Source: Deinococcus marmoris DSM 12784
GTDB taxonomy: Bacteria > Deinococcota > Deinococci > Deinococcales > Deinococcaceae
Direction of reading: 5' to 3'
DNA: 50,095 nucleotides
Assembly: GCF_000701405.1 (NCBI RefSeq)
Contig: NZ_KL370780.1
Location: forward strand, 1-50,095
A program made the translations under genes and the position numbers. Positions 26,911-33,964 of this stretch are shown in pieces. The notes beneath the pieces are model-generated. The model saw only the letters and a list, made by a program, of their open reading frames with translations. It was not told the origin of the DNA and made no database searches. Numbering within the stretch: position 1 is the stretch's first letter; each line of letters starts with the position of its first letter.

Positions 26911-28290
26911 GTGCGGATTCCGCGCATCCAACTGGACTTCTGGGGACACGCCGCGCTGTTCAGTCTGTACCTCGGCACCGTGTCGGTGTTCGGGAACCTG
27001 TCGCGGATCGCGCCGGGCGTGGCGAGCGCGGCGCTGCTCGGGTGGCTGGGCCTGACTTGGGCGTGGGCCGCGTGGGCGCTGCTGAAGATGCCGCGAATTC
27101 CGCTGCCTGGTGTACTGCTGCTGGTGCTGGGCCTGCTGCCCTACGGGTACTTCATCTTCCTGTACACCACTGGCCAGCCGCTGGTGGGGGCATTCAGCTA
27201 TTTCTACAAGTTTGCCCCACTGCTGCTGTTTCCGGCGCTGTACCGCTGGTGCCTGCACCACAACGACACCTGGATCGAGCGGACCCTGCTGATCCTCGCC
27301 ACGGTCATCGCCCTGCGCACCCTGATCGCCTTTGTAATTCCCGGCGTGTTTCCGGGCCGCTCCGGCTCGGGTGCCGCGAGTCTGTGGGACGACGTGGTCA
27401 TTTACGAGAAGATTGGCCCGCTGGCCCGCGTGTTCTACCCGGGAGTCGCTCTGGTGTTCTGGGGCCTGGTCATGTCCGTCGACCGGGCCTTGACGCGCGG
27501 GATGGGCGTCCGCCTGGAAGTGGCGCGCGCGCTGATGTTCCTGGCGGCACTGGGCGTGAGTCTCACGCGCGGCTTTCTGCTCACCACCTTCGCCCTGCTG
27601 GCGCTGTACATCGCTGGGCGCTGGGTCACCACGCACGTCACGGTGCAGCGACGCTTCCGGGCGCTGCTCAGCGCGGCGCTGCTGGTGCTCGCCGCAGCAG
27701 TTGGCCTGGCGACCACGCCTGCTGGCCTCGCGGTGGGCCGCACCGTGGAGCAGTACAGCGGGCAGGAACGCTTCAGCCTCGACACCAAGAACATCGACTG
27801 GCGGGCCGAGCAGGCGCAGCTCGCCTTCACACTGATCCAGAGCAGTGAGCAGCGCTGGCTGGGCATCGGCACAAACGTCTCCATTCCTGAGGACATCAAG
27901 TCGCCCAATCCATGGGAGGTGACGAATGAACTGCACTACTCTTACCACTCCATCCAGTGGACGTTCGGTTACCTAGGCCTGACACTGCTGACCGCAGGCG
28001 GGCTGGCGCTGCCAGCACTCACGGCCCTGCGCTGGCGCCTGAGATCCACGCTCGCGCTGTCTCTCGGCCTGACGCTGGTGTTCATTGCCGTGATCGGCAG
28101 TTATACCATCGTGTTCACCAATGCTGACTGGAATTTCATGATGACCCTCTGCGGGGCCTTCCTGCTCGCCCGCTCCCGTCAGGCCGCCGCCCGCACCTAT
28201 GCCGCCGCCCGCAGTCCATTTCTCCTTCCACAGCCAGAGGGTCACTTCACGCTGCCCCCCGTTCCCGCCCCACGCCGCCCGGTTCCGTAG
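26911..28290 (+). CDS. Second O-antigen ligase/polymerase-like membrane protein
   Basis: 459 residues with ten or more hydrophobic segments and a large periplasmic loop (about 275-345) containing RFSLDTKNIDWRAEQAQLAF, WLGIGTNV and NELHYSYHSIQWTFGYLG, which match the polymerase/ligase pattern of a His-containing motif ahead of a conserved G. It starts with GTG one base after the flippase stop. One of the two polymerase-like proteins in this operon may be the polymerase and the other a ligase or an acceptor-specific polymerase; sequence alone does not say which. Confidence 0.82.
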   Translation: MRIPRIQLDFWGHAALFSLYLGTVSVFGNLSRIAPGVASAALLGWLGLTWAWAAWALLKMPRIPLPGVLLLVLGLLPYGYFIFLYTTGQPLVGAFSYFYKFAPLLLFPALYRWCLHHNDTWIERTLLILATVIALRTLIAFVIPGVFPGRSGSGAASLWDDVVIYEKIGPLARVFYPGVALVFWGLVMSVDRALTRGMGVRLEVARALMFLAALGVSLTRGFLLTTFALLALYIAGRWVTTHVTVQRRFRALLSAALLVLAAAVGLATTPAGLAVGRTVEQYSGQERFSLDTKNIDWRAEQAQLAFTLIQSSEQRWLGIGTNVSIPEDIKSPNPWEVTNELHYSYHSIQWTFGYLGLTLLTAGGLALPALTALRWRLRSTLALSLGLTLVFIAVIGSYTIVFTNADWNFMMTLCGAFLLARSRQAAARTYAAARSPFLLPQPEGHFTLPPVPAPRRPVP

Positions 28291-28308
28291 GCGACTTCAA
28301 GGAGGCCC

Positions 28309-29259
28309 ATGACTGAACTGCATTCGCCCACCGTCACTGTGGTGGTCATCAACTACAACCAGACGGATCTCACGCTGGCATGTCTGGCGTCTCTGAGCGC
28401 CCTGCACACCCCGCTGGCGCGCGTCGTGGTGGTCGACAACGGGTCCTTCGACGATTCCGTCGCGCGCCTGCAAGGGCATGTGCCCGCCGCCGACCTGCTG
28501 GTTTTGCCGGTCAACGTGGGGTTCACGGCTGCGAACAACGCCGGCTGCCGCTTTGCGTTGCAGACGGGCGAGCCAGCGTACGTGTGGTTTCTGAACAATG
28601 ACACCCTAGTCGATCCGGGCGCGCTGGACGCGCTGGTGAACATTCTGCGGGCACGTCCGCAGGTCGGTGCCGCCGCGTCGGTGCTGTACGACATGGGCAC
28701 GGATCGGGTCCAGGCGTACGGCGGCGGCTGGATCGACCTGTGGGCTGGCCGGGCGCAGATGTTCACTGCGCCCGTGCCCGAGGAACGCTTCGATTTCGTT
28801 GCCGGCACCAGCCTGCTCGTGCGGGTCACGGCGATTGCGCAGGTAGGACTCCTTGACGAGCGCTTCTTCATGTACTGGGAAGATGCGGACTTCAGTTTCC
28901 GCCTGCGCCGGGCCGGATGGACGCTGACTGTGGCCCCGGAATCCACCGTGTGGCACCTGGGCGGGGCGAGCACCGGCGTGAACACCGTGAAGCGCAAGTC
29001 CGTCACCTTCGAGCGGTACTTTTCGCAGAGCACCGTGGTGTTTTACCGCAAGCACAGCCGCATCCCCGCCGTTCCGCTGTTGCGCGGCCTGGGGTGGTAC
29101 TTCGTCAAGCGGCTGATCAAGCGGGAGTGGCCGCAGGCACGCGCCATCGTGCAGGGCACCCTGCATGCCCTGCGGGTTACGGCTGCCCACCGGGCCACTC
29201 TGGTCGGCCCCGCAGCCCCGTCCAGTACGGCGGTTACGTCGGGACACGCGCCGAACTGA
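28309..29259 (+). CDS. GT2-family glycosyltransferase (rhamnosyltransferase-like)
   Basis: A 316-residue GT-A enzyme with VTVVVINYNQTDLTLACLASL at the N terminus, VVDNGSFDDS, NVGFTAANNAG, FLNNDTLVDPGAL (DXD-like metal site) and DERFFMYWEDADFSFRLRRAGW (catalytic ED). The layout matches WbbL-like rhamnosyltransferases, so a deoxyhexose donor is likely but not certain. AAGGAGG precedes the ATG. It is the only GT on the plus-strand operon; the other three are on the minus strand. Confidence 0.9.
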   Translation: MTELHSPTVTVVVINYNQTDLTLACLASLSALHTPLARVVVVDNGSFDDSVARLQGHVPAADLLVLPVNVGFTAANNAGCRFALQTGEPAYVWFLNNDTLVDPGALDALVNILRARPQVGAAASVLYDMGTDRVQAYGGGWIDLWAGRAQMFTAPVPEERFDFVAGTSLLVRVTAIAQVGLLDERFFMYWEDADFSFRLRRAGWTLTVAPESTVWHLGGASTGVNTVKRKSVTFERYFSQSTVVFYRKHSRIPAVPLLRGLGWYFVKRLIKREWPQARAIVQGTLHALRVTAAHRATLVGPAAPSSTAVTSGHAPN

Positions 29260-29305
29260 GCTGGCCCACGCAACGCGGGAGCATCGGTCCCAGGAGGACA
29301 TGACC

Positions 29306-29428
29306 ATGACTACCAACACCCCCTGCCACGTGGCCGATGCCCAGATGGACACGGCGGCCCCCGAGCAGACGCCCGTCGCGTTGGCCAGTGCGCCGCCCCC
29401 GCTCAAACCGTACGATTCCGTCATCTGA
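29306..29428 (+). CDS. 40-codon ORF after the polysaccharide operon
   Basis: The ATG at 29306 has AGGAGG 8 nt upstream; an ATG at 29300 is too close to that site. The peptide is Thr/Ala/Pro-rich with one Cys and ends PPPLKPYDSVI. It has no signal peptide or membrane segment. It lies 46 bp after the GT2 stop and is probably co-transcribed. No family was recognised; a modified-peptide precursor or a small regulator is conceivable, but no maturation enzyme is encoded next to it. Coding status rests on the ribosome site and intact frame. Confidence 0.45.
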   Translation: MTTNTPCHVADAQMDTAAPEQTPVALASAPPPLKPYDSVI

Positions 29429-29854
29429 GCGCTGGTCTATGAGATACGGCTCTGGGTCGTCTTCAGTGCACTTCTGGCCGTCATGACCCGCTTCGGATGG
29501 AAAGTTAGCGCGGCCCTTTCTGTATTCCCTGGGGCGTATCATATCTTCTACAGCCTGTCCCTGATTCAGCCCCTCAGATGGATATTCGTGATCCATCTGC
29601 TGCATCGGCATCTGCTGCTCCCTGAGACGCACCCTGTTCTCGACAATACCTCTAGTTGCCGTTCCATACGGTAAAAAACTGAGTCCATCAGTTGTGAGTG
29701 CCCGGAGAAAGTCTTTGCTCCCGCAGGTTTCATGGGACTGATCACGGTCTGATCACGCCTCATGAAGATGATGCACTGAGACGCAAGTGAGTTGGCCATA
29801 AGAAGGGTTAAAACAACGCGGCTGTCCTCGCCACTTTATGCGCTCAGGGGGAAC
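29429..29854. other. Intergenic region upstream of the LacI-type regulator
   Basis: No convincing gene. The sequence is less GC-rich than its neighbours. It includes two direct copies of CTGATCACG (29738-29746 and 29749-29757) spaced 11 bp, or one helical turn, about 100 bp before the regulator start, plus an A-run near 29675 that may be the tail of a terminator of the upstream operon. A possible 63-codon frame at 29483-29674 has no ribosome site and is not called. Confidence 0.45.
29738..29757. promoter_or_regulatory. Direct repeat CTGATCACG x2, candidate operator
   Basis: Two identical 9-mers are separated by GT, giving an 11-bp period. Each contains the palindromic core TGATCA. They lie about 100 bp upstream of a LacI-family gene, so autoregulation is a possibility. 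The same 8-mer core also occurs by chance elsewhere in the window (near 48750), so specificity is uncertain. Confidence 0.3.
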
Positions 29855-31102
29855 ATGAAAAAATCAATTTCCAACCGCGATCTCATAAGAATTGCTGGAA
29901 ATGCCGGGCTGACTCCAGAGCAGGTGAGATCCGCCCTGGCCATGAGGAATAACCTTGACGCTGACATAACATCCCTGGTCAACACCAGTGCGCATGAATT
30001 GCAGTACAGCATCACCATGCGTGACCGCGTGGCGATGGCTGCCAACACGTCTGTCGCCACGGTCAATCGCGCTTACCGGCCAGACGCCCGGCACCTCGTG
30101 CGTCCAGAAATCCTTGATGCCATCAACCGTGAAGCGGCCCGCCTCGGGTACAAGCCGGACATGGTGGCCCGTTGCAGACGCACCAGCCGGGGCAACGTGG
30201 TTGCCATCTGCCCGGAGATGCACCACCTTGCTAACCCGTACTACACTTCCCTGATCCACGTCCTCAGCGAGGCCGTCAGCGCGCGTGGCCTGCACCCCGT
30301 TATCGCGCCTGTTCCCACCGACTGGCTGCTGCCCGACATCGCACAGTCGAGCATCACCAACCTGGTCATCCTGTGGGAAAGTGACCGCATCGACAAGCAG
30401 GTCGCGTCGCTGAATGCTGCTGGCCGCCGGGTCGTGGTCGTCGGCCACCACCAGCAGGCCGCGAGCGTTGCGCCGGATTGGGTGGACGCCTACGAGCAGC
30501 TCACCCTGCGGGCGATGGACCAGTCCTACAGCGCAATGCACCTGGGGTACTTCACCGAGGGACGCTGGATCGCCTGCGCACGCCTTGAGGGGGTTGCGCG
30601 GGCCCTAGCGCGGCGCGGCGAGCAACCGGATCTGAAGCTCTGGCTTGCTCCAGACGTCGACGTACACCGCACCGCTGAGTGGCTTGCCGATCACGGCATG
30701 CACAATGCGGCCACGCTGCTTGTAAACCTTGACTCGGTGCCTGGTGCCCTGGAACACCGGCACTCCTGCGGTCTGCAAGGCGTCGTGAGCGACCTGTGGA
30801 CCGAGGTCTGTGGCCAGCCCGCAGGTCAGCGCATGGCGCTGCTCGGGTATTCGGACGTGGTGCTGCGCCAACTGATGCAGCAACTGTACGAGACTGGCGA
30901 TAACCAGCACGTTCAGGATGATCTGGGCCTCGCGGGGTACGACAACGTGGAGTCGCTACTCCACCACGTGAGGCCCTTTCTGACGACCATCTCCTACAGC
31001 ATGGAAAGCATGGCCGACACCCTCCTGAGTGTCGCGGACGATCCAGAGGACGTGTCCCTCACGCTCCTCGAAACCGAAGTCGTTCTGCGCCGCTCACTCT
31101 GA
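29855..31102 (+). CDS. LacI-family transcriptional regulator with an apparent second N-terminal HTH
   Basis: 415 residues from the ATG at 29855 (AGGGGG 5 nt upstream). Residues 53-101 form a clear LacI HTH (ITMRDRVAMAANTSVATVNR, then ILDAINREAARLGYKPD) followed by the hinge MVARCRRTSRGNVVAI and a periplasmic-binding-protein-like sensor domain to the C terminus. Residues 5-52 look like a second, diverged copy (ISNRDLIRIAGNAGLTPEQVR ending SAHELQYSI) with the same spacing. LacI proteins normally have one HTH, about 350 residues in total. The effector is probably a sugar. It lies next to the polysaccharide locus and may control it; no target is shown. Confidence 0.8.
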   Translation: MKKSISNRDLIRIAGNAGLTPEQVRSALAMRNNLDADITSLVNTSAHELQYSITMRDRVAMAANTSVATVNRAYRPDARHLVRPEILDAINREAARLGYKPDMVARCRRTSRGNVVAICPEMHHLANPYYTSLIHVLSEAVSARGLHPVIAPVPTDWLLPDIAQSSITNLVILWESDRIDKQVASLNAAGRRVVVVGHHQQAASVAPDWVDAYEQLTLRAMDQSYSAMHLGYFTEGRWIACARLEGVARALARRGEQPDLKLWLAPDVDVHRTAEWLADHGMHNAATLLVNLDSVPGALEHRHSCGLQGVVSDLWTEVCGQPAGQRMALLGYSDVVLRQLMQQLYETGDNQHVQDDLGLAGYDNVESLLHHVRPFLTTISYSMESMADTLLSVADDPEDVSLTLLETEVVLRRSL

Positions 31103-31242
31103 GGCGCGCGTCCTGCTGACCCTGGCGGCCCGACAGATTTGATCGGGGAGATCGAAATTCCAGCACCCAGCCGGGTTAATGGACACCGTATCGCTGACTT
31201 GAGAGCGTTCTTCATGGCTTTTTTCCTACGGTGGCAAAATCG

Positions 31243-32426
31243 GTAGAAGGCTGGAATCATAATCGACACGGGTTCGACAGGACCACGGTGCTGAGCAGGC
31301 GCAGCACGCTCCACACCGTGTCCGTGATCCCGACGGCCATTGCCGACGTCCGTTGTGCATATTGACGACGCCCCACCGGTTCATTCAACTTGACTCGCAG
31401 GCTCCAGTTCACCCGACAGATGTTATAAACCCCACCCACCAGATCGCTGACCGTCTGACGGACGTGGGGAAGCCTCGCGAACGCGAGGCTTCTGCGGATC
31501 TGGTGCGGATTCATGCGTCGGGCTGTACCGTTGTGCCGTTCCACTGCCGAGGTGTTGGGGGTGTTGTCGCCGAGAGAGGCCAGCTCCTGATTGACGCGCT
31601 GCTGGGAGCCAGCGACGCGTTCGATGCGGATGTCCACTACGCGCTTGCCTTGATACATCTTGATGATGCGCACGTGCCCTGAAGTCCGGGGAATGCGGTA
31701 CTGAAGTTTGGGGAAGCGTCCACGCTTCCCTTGACGTTGGGGCTGGTCAGGCCGACCAAAGACCGCAGGGAACAGCGATTCGTAGGGGAGCCAGCCATCT
31801 GTGAAGAGTAGGGTCCCATGTGGCTCGCGCAGCCGGGAACGTGCGCCGAACAGCAACCTCACCGCCAGATCGGTCGTTCGTGTCCCCAGCGCGTTCTGCA
31901 CGATGAATTTCGAGCGTGGGTCGATGACCGTAGCCTCCCAGCACGGCTGATTCTTACGCCCCACGAAGCCGTGCCGTTCATCGGCCTGGAGGCTCGTCAC
32001 GTGTAGATCCTGGGCGTGTTGATCGTGAACACGCGCAGCGTGTTCGCCTGCGATGCACGCCAGCCGGGAGACGGTGGTGCAGTGGGTGTGGGTGAGTTCA
32101 GCGGTCTGCTTGAAGCTGTTCCCGCGCGTCACGTGCTCCACGATGCTCTCCACCCGCTCACAGGGGAGCTTCACGTTCCACAGGGCGGTGCCTTTGCGTT
32201 CACTGAATTCCTGAGCGCAGGTCGAGCAGCGGAGCAACTGGCGCGGCCCTGAGCGCGTGTCGTACCACTTGCGGTGACGAATATTCCCGAGACCTGACTG
32301 TCCAGCGGCTGGACAGGCGGGGTTGAGGCAGCGGAAACTGTCGAGTGAGGGTGATTGCATACGTCCGGGGGTACGCCCCGGACGCCCCTCATGTCAGGCA
32401 TGTCAGTTATGATTCCAGCCTTCTAC
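31243..32426. mobile_element. Complete insertion sequence with perfect 20-bp inverted repeats
   Basis: The ends are GTAGAAGGCTGGAATCATAA (31243-31262) and its exact reverse complement (32407-32426), giving an element of 1184 bp with one transposase gene on the minus strand. The transposase stop lies inside the left repeat. No target-site duplication is visible: the left flank is GCAAAATCG and the right flank TGCTGTGTA. This suggests recombination between copies, later decay, or loss of one flank. It separates the LacI-type gene from the CapA operon. Confidence 0.9.
31257..32360 (-). CDS. Transposase, IS1-like with N-terminal zinc ribbon
   Basis: 367 residues, apparently intact. An N-terminal zinc ribbon (CLNPAC ... 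CSTC) is followed by an HTH (SFKQTAELTHTHCTTVSRL) and a DDE-type catalytic region with VIDPRSKFIV, LLFTDGWLPYESLFPAVFG and NTSAVERHNGTARRMNPHQIRRSLAFA. The order resembles InsA-InsB of IS1 fused into one protein, as in single-ORF members of the IS1 family. The family assignment is moderately secure; the transposase identity is firm because of the flanking inverted repeats. Confidence 0.82.
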   Translation of the reverse strand: MQSPSLDSFRCLNPACPAAGQSGLGNIRHRKWYDTRSGPRQLLRCSTCAQEFSERKGTALWNVKLPCERVESIVEHVTRGNSFKQTAELTHTHCTTVSRLACIAGEHAARVHDQHAQDLHVTSLQADERHGFVGRKNQPCWEATVIDPRSKFIVQNALGTRTTDLAVRLLFGARSRLREPHGTLLFTDGWLPYESLFPAVFGRPDQPQRQGKRGRFPKLQYRIPRTSGHVRIIKMYQGKRVVDIRIERVAGSQQRVNQELASLGDNTPNTSAVERHNGTARRMNPHQIRRSLAFARLPHVRQTVSDLVGGVYNICRVNWSLRVKLNEPVGRRQYAQRTSAMAVGITDTVWSVLRLLSTVVLSNPCRL

Positions 32427-32500
32427 TGCTGTGTACAGGGCACGTATTTTGGACTTTCGGCTCCGTTCCGCTACACCGCTGGTGGTCAACGCATGGCAGG

Positions 32501-33085
32501 CTACCCTGCAGCGTCGGTGCTGAGCTGCTGTGCGGTGAGCGATAGGCGGCGGTCCAGTTGGAAGCCGAAGCCGGTCCAGCTCCACTCGCTCAGGGCCACC
32601 GACGGGGCGTCCCGTCCGCTGGCGTAGCGGCCCTCCAGCGTTACCAGCCATCCATCCGGCAACACGGTCAGGGCCGTAACGGGTTGAAGCAGCGCGCTGC
32701 CCACCCAGACGTCACGGAAGGTGCCGCCCGGCCCAGGCTTGAGGACCGCAATGTGGGCGCTGTCGCCGCGCGCGTCGTGGTTGGTGGTAATGGGTGAGCC
32801 AGACGTTGACCAGCGCGTGATCGGCCAGTCACGCCAGGGCCGCCACACCGCCAGAATGCATTCGGGGCTGCCGTCGCCGGTCACGTCGGCGTAGACCTGC
32901 GAGCGTACGTCCCAGGACGCAGGCAGGCGCAGAGGAGGACAGGGCGCAGGAGATCGCAGCGCCCCGGCGGGAATCAGGGTGCCGTCTGCGCGCAGCGTGC
33001 GCCAGCCGCCCGCGCCTCCCCCAGCCAACGCAACACCGCCCAGCGCGACACCCGCGAGGAGCAGGGCAGGCAGCCAGAGCTTCAC
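32501..33085 (-). CDS. Secreted protein with one FG-GAP-like calcium motif
   Basis: The GTG at 33085 overlaps the stop of the CapA-like gene as GTGA and gives 194 residues with an N-terminal hydrophobic export signal (LWLPALLLAGVALGGVALAGG). The mature part contains DVTGDGSPECILAVW, which matches the Asp-rich calcium loop of FG-GAP/VCBS repeats, and several beta-like stretches such as AVLKPGPGGTFRDVWVGSALL. The function is unknown. Tight coupling to the CapA-like gene suggests a shared envelope role. The gene ends 75 bp from the insertion sequence and appears complete. Confidence 0.72.
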   Translation of the reverse strand: MKLWLPALLLAGVALGGVALAGGGAGGWRTLRADGTLIPAGALRSPAPCPPLRLPASWDVRSQVYADVTGDGSPECILAVWRPWRDWPITRWSTSGSPITTNHDARGDSAHIAVLKPGPGGTFRDVWVGSALLQPVTALTVLPDGWLVTLEGRYASGRDAPSVALSEWSWTGFGFQLDRRLSLTAQQLSTDAAG

Positions 33086-33954
33086 GCGCACGCGTCCAGC
33101 CCCAGCCGGGCAAGAATCCGGGGGCGCTCCTGTCTGTTGGCGGGCGAGACGCGTCCTGCCCGGTAGCGGGTGGGCACGGCGCAGGCGCTCCAACCCGTCG
33201 TTTCGCGCGTGACCCGCACCACCGCCCCCACGCGCGCGTCCGGGTAGGGCTGATCCAGTAGCAGGTTGCCCAGGCTGTACAGCGCCAGCGCCGTGCCTAT
33301 CCGCTCGTGGCCTTGCAGGACGTGCGGCCCGCTGCCCACGATCAGGTCCGCCCCCGCTGCGGCTAGGGTGCGGGCCAACTGGCGCTGCCGCGCCGTGACC
33401 GGCCCGTATTCTGTTCCCCAGTGGACGCCGACCACCACCACCTGTGTCTGCCGCGCACCCTCCCGGACGGCCGCCAGGGGAGGCGGCGTGTGGCCGTCAT
33501 CGAAAAACGCAACCCAGGCGACAGGAACACCGCGCACCCGCGTGATGCTCAGCCCGCGCGTGACTGGGGTTACGCCGCTTGACCGCAGAACCTGCCGCGT
33601 CTGTGTCTGTCCCTCCACGCCGCCGTCCAGCGTGTGGTTGTTCTCCAGGCCGAGGTGGGTGAAGACGCTCAGTGCGGCTACCCCGGCGGGCGGTCCGCGC
33701 AGGTCCAGGCCGCGCCCCTGATGGGCCTGCGTGGTCAGCGGCGATTCCAGGTTGCCGAAGGTGGCGTCGGCCCTGAGCGCCGCCCGCACGTCTGAGAGAG
33801 CCACGTTCCAGTCTGTGGCGTTCTTCTGGGCCACGCCGCGCCCCACGCTCACGTCTCCTACCAGCGCGAACGTCAGTGGCGCGGTTTCCTCTCGCCCGCC
33901 AGAAGTCAGGGCCAGCAGACCGAGGACTGGCAGCAGCGCGGCGCTGGCCTTCAC
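33082..33954 (-). CDS. CapA-family protein (PGA_cap metallophosphatase fold)
   Basis: 290 residues starting GTG at 33954, with an N-terminal signal. Metal-site motifs of the family are all present: FALVGDVSVGRG, TFGNLESPLT, LGLENNHTLDGG, VVGVHWGTEY and SGPHVLQGHE. CapA/PgsA proteins take part in poly-gamma-glutamate or capsule synthesis and export; the fold is a calcineurin-like phosphatase and many homologues have no known substrate. No PgsB/PgsC genes are nearby, so polyglutamate synthesis is not implied. It lies 10 bp after the DUF3160 gene. Confidence 0.85.
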   Translation of the reverse strand: MKASAALLPVLGLLALTSGGREETAPLTFALVGDVSVGRGVAQKNATDWNVALSDVRAALRADATFGNLESPLTTQAHQGRGLDLRGPPAGVAALSVFTHLGLENNHTLDGGVEGQTQTRQVLRSSGVTPVTRGLSITRVRGVPVAWVAFFDDGHTPPPLAAVREGARQTQVVVVGVHWGTEYGPVTARQRQLARTLAAAGADLIVGSGPHVLQGHERIGTALALYSLGNLLLDQPYPDARVGAVVRVTRETTGWSACAVPTRYRAGRVSPANRQERPRILARLGLDACA

Positions 33955-33964
33955 GTCCTGACCC

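Noticed and set aside
29483..29674. 63-codon frame before the LacI-type gene
   Set aside because: No ribosome site, no recognisable features, and composition unlike neighbouring genes.
33082..33954. Poly-gamma-glutamate synthesis locus
   Set aside because: Only a CapA-like protein is present; the synthetase genes pgsB and pgsC are absent from the neighbourhood.
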